This document shows positions 1 to 4,695 of a stretch of 6,885 nucleotides of DNA, in pieces. The DNA is from Candidatus Saccharimonadota bacterium. Lineage in GTDB: Bacteria; Patescibacteriota; Saccharimonadia; Saccharimonadales; Saccharimonadaceae. Under the pieces are notes generated by a model, which searched no databases, was not told the DNA's origin, and saw only the letters and a list, made by a program, of their open reading frames with translations. The stretch lies in the NCBI GenBank assembly GCA_017421685.1, contig JAFOHW010000035.1:1-6885 (forward strand). Direction: 5' to 3'. Within the stretch, counting starts at the first letter, position 1; each line of letters begins with the position of its first letter. The translations under genes were made by a program, and so were the position numbers.

Positions 1-226
1 TTATTCTCTTTTCCTCGGCCTACTAAGATGATTCAGTTCGGTCGGTTCCCGTCTTCTACCCTATGTGTTCAGGTAGCGACAATCTGGCATGACCCAGATT
101 AGGTTTCCCCATTCGGCAATCCCCGGATCATTTCTCGCTGTCAGATCCCCGAGGTTTATCGCAGACTTCTACGGCCTTCATCGGTATTGATTGTCAAGGC
201 ATCCACTATCAGTGCCCTTAATTACC
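1..226 (-). rRNA. rrl: 23S ribosomal RNA, 5' end (partial)
   Basis: The reverse complement carries the conserved 5' region of bacterial 23S rRNA: GTGGATGCCTTG near 190-208, GATGAAGGCCGTAGAAG followed by CTGCGATAA, then CCGAATGGGGAAACC around 105-120. The mature 5' end is placed near 226 by comparison with the usual GGTTAAG-type start, here read as GGTAATTAAGGGC. The exact processing point is not visible. Only the first 226 nt or so are present and the gene runs off the left edge. No 16S gene or tRNA lies upstream in transcription direction; a protein gene and its terminator are there instead. Confidence 0.95.
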
Positions 227-425
227 TTTTTATGCATTGACTTAACTAGCAATCGAAGTTTAATTTAACTAGATTACTCGTTCCGTCTTTAAAATCTTTA
301 TCGTATTCAAATTGTTAATCAGAAGAGTCTTAAAGAATAATTTGAAGTCATATTCGCGACCTCAAAAGATTCCCTCGCTTTTCTTTATCTTTTTACAGAG
401 GTCGTAAAAACGACTTGTTTCAACT
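227..425 (-). other. 23S rRNA precursor leader
   Basis: This is about 200 nt of transcribed leader between the predicted start site (near 425) and the mature 23S 5' end. It holds no ORF and no recognisable tRNA. Two mutually exclusive stems can be drawn: a local hairpin GTCGT-AAAA-ACGAC (401-414) and a longer-range pairing of CGACCTC (357-363) with GAGGTCG (398-404), both drawn on the plus strand. The leader probably pairs with the 3' trailer (outside the window) to form the RNase III processing stem, as in other rRNA genes; that is inference. Confidence 0.6.
309..318 (-). promoter_or_regulatory. boxA-like antitermination element
   Basis: On the minus strand the leader reads CTGATTAACAATTTG. 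The ten bases TTAACAATTT match the core and 3' flank of the E. coli rrn boxA region (CTTTAACAATTT). boxA recruits NusB/NusE for rRNA antitermination. The position, in the leader ahead of 23S, is appropriate. The stretch is AT-rich, so a chance match is possible. Confidence 0.35.
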
Positions 426-431
426 TCCCCC

Positions 432-460
432 ATTATATCGCACTTTTCCTTCCAGGTCAA
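432..460 (-). promoter_or_regulatory. sigma70-type promoter of the 23S rRNA gene
   Basis: The minus strand shows TTGACC (455-460), a spacer of exactly 17 bases, and a perfect TATAAT (432-437). Transcription should start near 425 and run into the 23S leader. This is the closest match to consensus in the window together with the promoter of gene A, as expected for an rRNA promoter. It lies between the terminator of the upstream protein gene and 23S, so the 23S gene appears to be transcribed independently of 16S. Confidence 0.85.
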
Positions 461-479
461 CCCCTTTTTTCGACTTTTT

Positions 480-511
480 TAATAAAAATACCGCCCCCTT
501 AGAGGCGGTAT
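480..511 (-). terminator. intrinsic terminator after the DUF916-like gene
   Basis: On the minus strand an 8-bp stem ATACCGCC / GGCGGTAT (504-511 with 488-495) encloses an 8-nt loop and is followed by a T-rich run ending near 480. It sits just after the stop codon at 533 and ahead of the 23S promoter, insulating the two units. The same stem motif recurs in the terminator at 3900-3930. Confidence 0.85.
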
Positions 512-532
512 CTTATAAATCTCAGAGAAATT

Positions 533-1477
533 TTACTTTTCTGAACCACTAGCCTTTTTTCGCACCCGTGATTTCATTACTAGCCACATAATAATCAAAA
601 CTATCGCTAATATAATCACGAATAATAGCCATAATGGACAAATAAACACAGTTTGTTCAGCAATCGAAATTTCTCCGAAAATATCTACTGTCTGTTTGGC
701 CCTAAAGATGCCAATCGAAGGCAAATTACACTCCTGAGTATGATATTTTTCTGTCTCCGGTAAAATTATTTCAGAATCCGGCTCTTCTTCGTTAGTACAA
801 ATCTCTTCATCGGAGAATAGTGGCCAAACTTGTAAAATATATTTAGCATTAGTATGGACATTACCTTCATTTTTTACTCTCGCGCCAGTAGTCAGTTGGT
901 TAGAAAATAAGAAAGACGGAATGGTATTTTCAAGAATCTCACCCTCGTCCCTTGTTTCTCCTGACACATCTGCTACTACAATAGAGCCAATCGCCGTAAT
1001 ATTAGAAATCGCTAAAACTTCTCCATTTATCTCCTCCCCTAGATGCGTCATATCTTGAGCCATAATTGTCGCATATTGTCCTCCTGCCGGCGCATCTTCA
1101 GGGACACTAACCGTAAAACCAATGTCCTTTTTCTCATTCGGCCTCACTGACCCCTCAGTTTCATCTAAAGTAATCCAATCTACAATTTGCGTATATGAAG
1201 TCATTTGGTCAAAAACTGGATCATAATTTTCGTTAGAAACTCCATAAGGAACTACACTGAGAGCGTACTTAGCGTCTTCAGTGGAATAGGCTGGATTAGA
1301 TATATAAACACTACCCCTATAAGTTTCTCCTGGTTCCAGGGTTATTCTCTGCGAAGTCGGGCCAAAGACTAAGCTCTCACTAGCCTCCCCACCTTCCGCC
1401 AAAACAGGAGTAAAACCAGCGGCGAACAATAATGTTAGCACGGCGACGACAGTAAAAATTTTTTTCCAGATTCTCAT
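533..1477 (-). CDS. DUF916/WxL-interacting-like membrane-anchored surface protein
   Basis: The product has 314 residues. Residues 1-27 form a signal peptide (basic MRIWKK, hydrophobic core, PVLA cleavage site). Residues about 35-140 look like the immunoglobulin-like DUF916 domain of WxL-interacting proteins: a PGETYRGSVYISNP strand early on and the late motif W-I-T-L...V-x-P-N-E...F-T-V-S-V-P-E-D-A-P-A-G-G-Q-Y. A second beta-rich domain follows (about 155-275, with KNEGNVHTNAKY). A transmembrane helix (281-301) and a basic tail (KSRVRKK) end the protein. Three Cys lie outside (227, 250, 280). In Firmicutes this architecture bridges peptidoglycan and WxL proteins at the cell surface. The match is by pattern, so the exact family is uncertain. 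The gene has its own RBS (AAGGAGG) and promoter, and lies downstream of A and the 183-residue protein on the same strand. Confidence 0.75.
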   Translation of the reverse strand: MRIWKKIFTVVAVLTLLFAAGFTPVLAEGGEASESLVFGPTSQRITLEPGETYRGSVYISNPAYSTEDAKYALSVVPYGVSNENYDPVFDQMTSYTQIVDWITLDETEGSVRPNEKKDIGFTVSVPEDAPAGGQYATIMAQDMTHLGEEINGEVLAISNITAIGSIVVADVSGETRDEGEILENTIPSFLFSNQLTTGARVKNEGNVHTNAKYILQVWPLFSDEEICTNEEEPDSEIILPETEKYHTQECNLPSIGIFRAKQTVDIFGEISIAEQTVFICPLWLLFVIILAIVLIIMWLVMKSRVRKKASGSEK

Positions 1478-1503
1478 AAACCTCCTTTTAAATAATAAAT
1501 ACT

Positions 1504-1533
1504 ATTATAACATACCTTTATTTTATACTACAA
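1504..1533 (-). promoter_or_regulatory. extended -10 promoter of the DUF916-like gene
   Basis: The minus strand reads TGTTATAAT (1504-1512), a perfect TATAAT with the TGn extension. A weak -35-like TTGTAG lies 18 bases upstream (1528-1533), inside the end of the preceding gene. Transcription would start near 1497, shortly before the AAGGAGG ribosome binding site. Confidence 0.6.
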
Positions 1534-2069
1534 GAAAATCCGCTCTTCTTATAAAACTCAAACAAACCGTTAATCGTAGTATCGTCTAAAGCTTCGTCGT
1601 TAAGAAACATTAGTGGAGCAGTTCTTCGATCTAATCCTCCGCTATTCATAAAAATAGTCACTCTCCCCTCTCCGTCCACAAAATTATAAGAAGGTGTTAA
1701 ACCATTTCCAGTCACACCATTTTTCCCTACGTACGTATTATAATCAGCATGTAAGCCATTTACAAAAGACTCTGCCGCCCCTTTATCCTTAAAATCCTTA
1801 CTTATCTTTATATCTAAATCTTCAATTTTATCATTTAGATATTTTATCCTTACCTCAAAGTTCACATCCTCCTCCTTGGAATTCTCTAAAAGCACATAAT
1901 CGAATCCGCCTCGCCGATTACAGGCTAAATACTCTGTCTTACTTTCTTCTGTATCGCTGGAAATATTAGTTGTTTTTCCTGGCATAAACATTAAAATCAA
2001 TAAAACCGCGACAAGAAGCAGAACTGCTACAAGTATTAATCTGTAAGACCTGCTATTCCTTTCTTTCAT
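1518..2069 (-). CDS. exported single-pass protein of unknown function
   Basis: The product has 183 residues and belongs to no family I recognise. A short basic N-terminus (MKERNSRSYR) is followed by one strongly hydrophobic helix (residues 11-29). There is no AxA or lipobox site, so it is probably a signal anchor with the C-terminal domain outside. The outer part is mixed alpha/beta with many charged residues, and its only two Cys are C50 and C180, one near each end of the domain, which suggests a disulfide. The start is supported by GGAGGAG 8 bases upstream of ATG. It lies between surface protein A (94 bp upstream, with a terminator between) and the DUF916-like gene (40 bp downstream) on the same strand, so a surface-assembly role is plausible but unproven. 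Confidence 0.8.
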   Translation of the reverse strand: MKERNSRSYRLILVAVLLLVAVLLILMFMPGKTTNISSDTEESKTEYLACNRRGGFDYVLLENSKEEDVNFEVRIKYLNDKIEDLDIKISKDFKDKGAAESFVNGLHADYNTYVGKNGVTGNGLTPSYNFVDGEGRVTIFMNSGGLDRRTAPLMFLNDEALDDTTINGLFEFYKKSGFSCSIK

Positions 2070-2097
2070 TTTTTAAACTCCTCCATTTTCTCTATAT

Positions 2098-2106
2098 ATA
2101 ATAACA
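2098..2106 (-). promoter_or_regulatory. extended -10 promoter of the 183-residue protein gene
   Basis: The minus strand reads TGTTATTAT, the same TGn-type extended -10 layout as the promoter at 1504-1512. It lies just downstream of the terminator of gene A and upstream of a GGAGGAG ribosome binding site. No convincing -35 is visible. Read-through from A is an alternative source of transcription. Confidence 0.45.
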
Positions 2107-2113
2107 TCTTTAA

Positions 2114-2145
2114 TAAAAAAATACCACCAGTTTCCCGGTGGTATT
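2114..2145 (-). terminator. intrinsic terminator of gene A
   Basis: On the minus strand a 9-bp stem AATACCACC / GGTGGTATT (2137-2145 with 2120-2128) and an 8-nt loop are followed by a T-rich stretch. It lies about 18 bp after the stop codon of A. Confidence 0.85.
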
Positions 2146-2162
2146 CTTAATCCTAAAAGCTA

Positions 2163-2831
2163 TTAGCTAAGAGGAGCAGTTAAGACATACTTAACATAGC
2201 CAGTGTAAGTATCGGCCTGCTGAGTTGCGCTTACCCATACACGATAGGCAGGGGTAAAGGTGGCTTCAGAAACTGGAGCCCCAGCATCGCTTTGGATAAT
2301 AGTAGTCGCCGTAGCAGGGATAGAAGCCCAGTTCGTACCAGTATAAGCAGTTTCTGGAGTAACTTTCGTTGCGCTAACTTGGAACGCCCAGTTAGAAGTA
2401 GCACCAGAAGTTGCTGGTCCAGTAGCAATAGGAGTACTAGCGGCATTGATTCCGGGCATCGTAGTTTGAGCTGTAGTCGCATCGGTTCCGGTAGTACCTT
2501 TAACACCTTGTGCAGTTACTTTCCAACCACCATTCTTGTTACAACTAAAGGTATAAGTTTTAGCGGTAGTAGTAGAACCACCAGCACCCCAATCAGCTTG
2601 ACCAGTGCCAGAACCACCAGGAGTAACAAGCGTACCAGCGTTTACGGTAGCAGCATAAACGCCACCAGTTTGACCACCTTCACCGCCACTCGCTGCAGCA
2701 GACATTGCACAAGAATCGTTAATCGTTACCTGTACGGTATCGATAATTGGGTTGTAATCATCTGCAAATACCCCAACTACTGGTAAAGCAGCGAGAACCG
2801 CTGATGCACCTGCGATTGCTAATTTTTTCAT
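2163..2831 (-). CDS. surface protein A, WxL-domain-like secreted protein (promoter-proximal variant)
   Basis: The product has 222 residues from the ATG at 2831. That start is preferred over longer frames because AGGAGA precedes it and because paralogues B and C share exactly this start. Residues 1-23 are a signal peptide (MKKLAIAGASAV...GVFA). The mature part is Ser/Thr/Gly/Ala-rich and beta-like, with two Cys (C41, C97) conserved in all three paralogues. It also carries GGWKV (W103), SNWAFQV, AYRVWV and the terminal TYTGYVKYVLTAP. The GGW-x-V and YVL motifs resemble degenerate WxL-domain signatures; that assignment is by pattern only. There is no LPXTG signal and no membrane helix, so surface retention would be non-covalent. 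Of the three copies only A has a strong promoter directly upstream (2911-2939). A shares about 35 of 36 bases with C near its 3' end. Confidence 0.88.
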   Translation of the reverse strand: MKKLAIAGASAVLAALPVVGVFADDYNPIIDTVQVTINDSCAMSAAASGGEGGQTGGVYAATVNAGTLVTPGGSGTGQADWGAGGSTTTAKTYTFSCNKNGGWKVTAQGVKGTTGTDATTAQTTMPGINAASTPIATGPATSGATSNWAFQVSATKVTPETAYTGTNWASIPATATTIIQSDAGAPVSEATFTPAYRVWVSATQQADTYTGYVKYVLTAPLS

Positions 2832-2846
2832 AATTATTTTTCTCCT
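2764..2846 (-). repeat. leader/signal-peptide repeat, copy A
   Basis: These 83 bases run from the ribosome binding site (AGGAGA) to the end of the signal-peptide coding region. They are identical, including all synonymous sites, to the same region of C and, in inverted orientation, of B (3255-3337). Identity stops at the predicted signal-peptidase site, after which the genes diverge. Confidence 0.95.
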
Positions 2847-2864
2847 TCCACACTTACAGTGGAA
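2846..2864 (-). promoter_or_regulatory. 5'-leader hairpin of gene A
   Basis: On the minus strand TTCCAC and GTGGAA form a 6-bp stem around a 7-nt loop, directly before the ribosome binding site. B and C have an unrelated sequence at this position that also forms a hairpin (CTGC/GCAG type), although the flanks are identical in all three genes. The structure is therefore kept while the sequence is not. Confidence 0.65.
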
Positions 2865-2885
2865 AATTAATTTATATTTTGTGTT
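2865..2885 (-). repeat. 21-bp shared leader element, copy A (candidate recombination site)
   Basis: On the minus strand this begins AACACAAAATAT and ends AAATTAATT. It is identical to 3218-3238 (plus, ahead of B) and 4638-4658 (minus, ahead of C). The A and B copies face each other as an inverted repeat around the promoter-bearing 332-bp segment. A role as recombinase crossover site is inferred. It could also be a conserved untranslated leader element. Confidence 0.8.
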
Positions 2886-2910
2886 AAATGTATAACCTTT
2901 AACAATTTCC

Positions 2911-2939
2911 ATTTTACATAAGCATGATAACGTTGTCAA
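2911..2939 (-). promoter_or_regulatory. strong sigma70-type promoter driving gene A
   Basis: The minus strand shows a perfect -35 TTGACA (2934-2939), a 17-base spacer and -10 TAAAAT (2911-2916). The start site should be near 2904, giving a leader of about 73 nt that includes the 21-bp element, the hairpin and the RBS. Neither B nor C has a comparable promoter in its upstream region. Confidence 0.8.
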
Positions 2940-3111
2940 GTAATTTTCTTATATTTTTTTAATGACTTTTCCACAGGTTTTTAATCTTAAAATTTATCAT
3001 AGTCGTATAAAAAGCATTAAAAAAGTATACAACAAAACCAACTTTAAAATAAAAATTCTAAAAATAAAGAAAAAATGTACTAGTCTGTCCATTTTTTTTA
3101 AAAATACTATT

Positions 3112-3139
3112 AAAATAGCAAAACTATTTTTCCATAGTT
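3112..3139. repeat. overlapping short inverted repeats
   Basis: AAAATAG (3112-3118) pairs with CTATTTT (3124-3130) across CAAAA. The same CTAT half also pairs onward, as AACTAT (3122-3127) with ATAGTT (3134-3139). Such overlapping dyads can be protein-binding sites. In sequence this AT-rich a chance origin is quite possible. Confidence 0.35.
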
Positions 3140-3182
3140 CTTTACAACCTATCTAATCTTAAGTGCATCTTTGCATCAACAG

Positions 3183-3206
3183 GTTTATTTTTTTCGAAAA
3201 ATAAAC
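3183..3206. repeat. perfect 10-bp inverted repeat with TTCG loop
   Basis: GTTTATTTTT (3183-3192) and AAAAATAAAC (3197-3206) are perfectly complementary around TTCG. The element lies 12 bp before the 21-bp leader element of B. It is not followed by a T run, so it is not an evident terminator toward B. It could be an operator, a recombination accessory site, or an RNA hairpin blocking transcription into B. Confidence 0.65.
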
Positions 3207-3217
3207 ATTATATATTC

Positions 3218-3337
3218 AACACAAAATATAAATTAATTCTGCTTAAATTTGCAGAGGAGAAAAATAATTATGAAAAAATTAGCAATCGCAGGTGCATCAG
3301 CGGTTCTCGCTGCTTTACCAGTAGTTGGGGTATTTGC
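3218..3337 (+). repeat. 120-bp perfect inverted repeat, copy B
   Basis: These 120 bases (21-bp element, hairpin, RBS, and the whole signal-peptide coding region) are exactly the reverse complement of 4539-4658 at gene C. The first 21 and last 83 bases are also shared with A; only the hairpin between them differs. Identity ends one base after the penultimate codon region of the signal peptide, at ...GTATTTGC. Confidence 0.95.
3238..3255 (+). promoter_or_regulatory. 5'-leader hairpin of gene B
   Basis: TCTGC (3238-3242) pairs with GCAGA (3251-3255) around the 8-nt loop TTAAATTT. The 3' arm abuts the GGAG ribosome binding site. It is identical in C and is replaced by a different hairpin in A. 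Confidence 0.6.
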
Positions 3338-3884
3338 TGATGACCCAATCATCGACGAAATTAAAGTAACAGTAAATTCTAGCTGTCACATGAGCACTGG
3401 GGCAACTGCAGCTACTCAAACTTATGATGGAGCAAGGCTATCTGCCACAGTAGCTCCTGGTACGTTAGTGGGTGATACTGGTACTTCTTGGGGTGGAACA
3501 AGTTCAACAATAAAAGTAACCTGTAACGATGATGGTGGCTGGCAAGTCACTGCTCAAGGTGTTGCTGGGCTTACCGGAACAGCTGCTACTACTGCTCAAA
3601 CCGTAATGAAAGCGCAATCTCATGGTGTAGACATTGTAACTGGTCTCGGCACAAGCAATACACCATCTAACTGGGCGTATAAGGTAACTGGAGCTGGACA
3701 AGTGAGCGCAGATTTCCGAGTCGTTCCTGAAACCGCTACGGTAGTCGCTACGAGTAATTCACCGGTGGCAGAAGGAAGCATTACTCCTGCCTATCGTGTA
3801 TGGGTTGCTACTGACCAGGGTGCAGATACCTATACCGGATATGTAAAATATGTTCTTACTGCCCCAATTCCGGCACAGCCATAA
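3270..3884 (+). CDS. surface protein B, WxL-domain-like secreted protein (inverted variant)
   Basis: The product has 204 residues from the ATG at 3270; a longer frame beginning with TTG at 3249 would start inside the leader hairpin and is rejected. It has the same 23-residue signal peptide as A and C. The mature part keeps C39 and C85, GGWQV (W91), SNWAYKV, AYRVWV and TYTGYVKYVLTAP, ending PIPAQP. It is about 16-18 residues shorter than A and C and clearly the most divergent of the three. Its 3' end encodes the same peptide as A and C with different synonymous codons, whereas the 5' 120 bp are identical to C. It is the only plus-strand gene in the window. The upstream region has only weak promoter-like sequence (TATATT at 3211-3216 without a good -35), so B is probably silent or weakly expressed in this orientation. 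Confidence 0.88.
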   Translation: MKKLAIAGASAVLAALPVVGVFADDPIIDEIKVTVNSSCHMSTGATAATQTYDGARLSATVAPGTLVGDTGTSWGGTSSTIKVTCNDDGGWQVTAQGVAGLTGTAATTAQTVMKAQSHGVDIVTGLGTSNTPSNWAYKVTGAGQVSADFRVVPETATVVATSNSPVAEGSITPAYRVWVATDQGADTYTGYVKYVLTAPIPAQP

Positions 3885-3899
3885 TTGGCTTGTTTTATA

Positions 3900-3930
3900 A
3901 AAAATACCGCCAGATTCTGGCGGTATTTTT
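3900..3930. terminator. bidirectional intrinsic terminator between B and C
   Basis: A perfect 14-bp palindromic stem (AAAAATACCGCCAG and its complement) around ATT serves both strands, because A and T runs flank the GC-rich core. It ends B (stop 3884) and C (stop 3944), which converge on it. It lies close to the midpoint of the segment bounded by the 120-bp inverted repeats, so inversion would leave termination intact for either arrangement. Confidence 0.9.
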
Positions 3931-3943
3931 ATTAAGATTTAAC

Positions 3944-4606
3944 TTATGGTTGCTGAGATAAAGGAGCAGTTAAGACATACTTAACATAACCAGTGTAGGT
4001 GTCAGCTTCCTGAGTAGTACTTATCCAAACCTGATAAGAAGGGGTAATAGTCCCTCCTGAAATCGGGGCATTATTAGTACTTTGAGCAACAACGCCAGGG
4101 GTACTTCCTGGAACTTCTGACCAGTCATCAAAGTCATTGGCGATAGTCACACCGTTACCACCAGTAACCTTGAATGCCCAGTTGGAAATAGAACCAGAAG
4201 TTGCAGTTCCAGTAGCGATAGTTTTTCCAGTAGTACCACCGTTCATCGTAGTTCGCGGTGAAGCACCTTCCGAAGTGGCCTGGTTGATGCCTTGTGCTGT
4301 AACTTTCCAACCGCCAGCATCGTTACAGCTGAAAGTAATTGTCTTTGGCGTACTGTCTTGAGCACTCCAGTCAGCCACATTAGTGCCTGTGCCACCAGGA
4401 GTAACTAGTGTACCAGCTGCTACCGTTGCTGTGTAAAAGCCTCCGGCTTGACTAGCGGCTCCAGAACCGTTTGTGGTCATTGCGCAGGAACTGTTGACAG
4501 TTACCTGTACGGTATCGACAACTGGAGTAAGATCTGCTGCAAATACCCCAACTACTGGTAAAGCAGCGAGAACCGCTGATGCACCTGCGATTGCTAATTT
4601 TTTCAT
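3944..4606 (-). CDS. surface protein C, WxL-domain-like secreted protein (recombinase-proximal variant)
   Basis: The product has 220 residues from the ATG at 4606, chosen because AGGAG precedes it and because A and B share this start. The 23-residue signal peptide is identical to A and B at the nucleotide level. The mature part has C41 and C94, GGWKV (W100), SNWAFKV, SYQVWI and TYTGYVKYVLTAP, ending LSQQP. It resembles A more than B along its length and shares long nucleotide matches with A near both the start and the end of the mature part. It begins 83 bp after the recombinase stop on the same strand, with no convincing terminator between, so low-level co-transcription with the recombinase is possible. 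No TTGACA-type promoter is visible upstream. Confidence 0.88.
   Translation of the reverse strand: MKKLAIAGASAVLAALPVVGVFAADLTPVVDTVQVTVNSSCAMTTNGSGAASQAGGFYTATVAAGTLVTPGGTGTNVADWSAQDSTPKTITFSCNDAGGWKVTAQGINQATSEGASPRTTMNGGTTGKTIATGTATSGSISNWAFKVTGGNGVTIANDFDDWSEVPGSTPGVVAQSTNNAPISGGTITPSYQVWISTTQEADTYTGYVKYVLTAPLSQQP
3962..3997 (-). repeat. 3'-end direct repeat shared by A and C
   Basis: These 36 bases match 2172-2207 in gene A at 35 positions, with the first 27 identical. They encode the C-terminal VKYVLTAPL region. B encodes nearly the same peptide with different codons, so the identity between A and C points to recent duplication or gene conversion. Confidence 0.85.
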
Positions 4607-4658
4607 AATTATTTTTCTCCTCTGCAAATTTAAGCAGAATTAATTTATATTTTGTGTT
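4539..4658 (-). repeat. 120-bp perfect inverted repeat, copy C
   Basis: This is the partner of 3218-3337. It contains, in minus-strand order, the 21-bp element (4638-4658), the CTGC/GCAG hairpin (4621-4638), the ribosome binding site and the signal-peptide codons of C. Recombination between the two arms would invert 3338-4538 and exchange the mature coding parts of B and C. Confidence 0.95.
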
Positions 4659-4681
4659 AATCATGAAAAAAATAACATCGA

Positions 4682-4695
4682 AGATAATTTTATCT
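4682..4695. repeat. short palindrome at the recombinase stop codon
   Basis: AGATAA and TTATCT flank AA in a 14-base dyad overlapping the stop codon of the recombinase gene. It has no GC-rich stem and is not followed at once by T residues, so it is a poor terminator candidate. A protein-binding site is possible. Confidence 0.3.

Larger units (their letters stand above)
2886..3217. other. 332-bp AT-rich segment between inverted leaders (putative invertible promoter segment)
   Basis: This region lies between the head-to-head genes A and B and is bounded on each side by inverted copies of the 21-bp element. It contains one strong promoter toward A and no comparable promoter toward B. It also holds nested inverted repeats near 3112-3139 and a 10-bp hairpin at 3183-3206. 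A 64-codon open frame on the plus strand (2962-3156) is Lys/Ile/Phe-rich, lacks an RBS and is not accepted as a gene. The size is similar to known invertible promoter segments such as fimS. Confidence 0.6.

Noticed and set aside
227..425. tRNA gene in the region ahead of 23S, as in a standard rRNA spacer
   Set aside because: No cloverleaf, T-loop GGTTCRA motif or anticodon arm could be drawn on either strand.
2231..2786. Open frames of 91 and 164 codons overlapping gene A on both strands
   Set aside because: They lie inside the A coding sequence in other frames, have Leu- or Ser/Thr/Arg-skewed composition and no RBS, and the A frame is supported by two paralogues.
2832..2939. 36-codon N-terminal extension of gene A
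   Set aside because: It would run through the promoter -10/-35 region and the leader hairpin, and B and C lack such an extension.
2962..3156. 64-codon plus-strand open frame between A and B
   Set aside because: It is a Lys/Ile/Phe-rich translation of AT-rich DNA, has no ribosome binding site before the ATG, and overlaps nested inverted repeats.
3504..3701. 65-codon open frame antisense to gene B
   Set aside because: Shadow of B with no RBS and no recognisable protein features.
2763..4658. Insertion sequence or transposon flanked by inverted repeats
   Set aside because: The inverted repeats contain RBS and signal-peptide codons of functional genes, no transposase lies between them, and no target-site duplication was seen.
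3218..4658. CRISPR-like repeat array
   Set aside because: There are only three copies, in mixed orientation, carrying coding sequence, without regular spacers.
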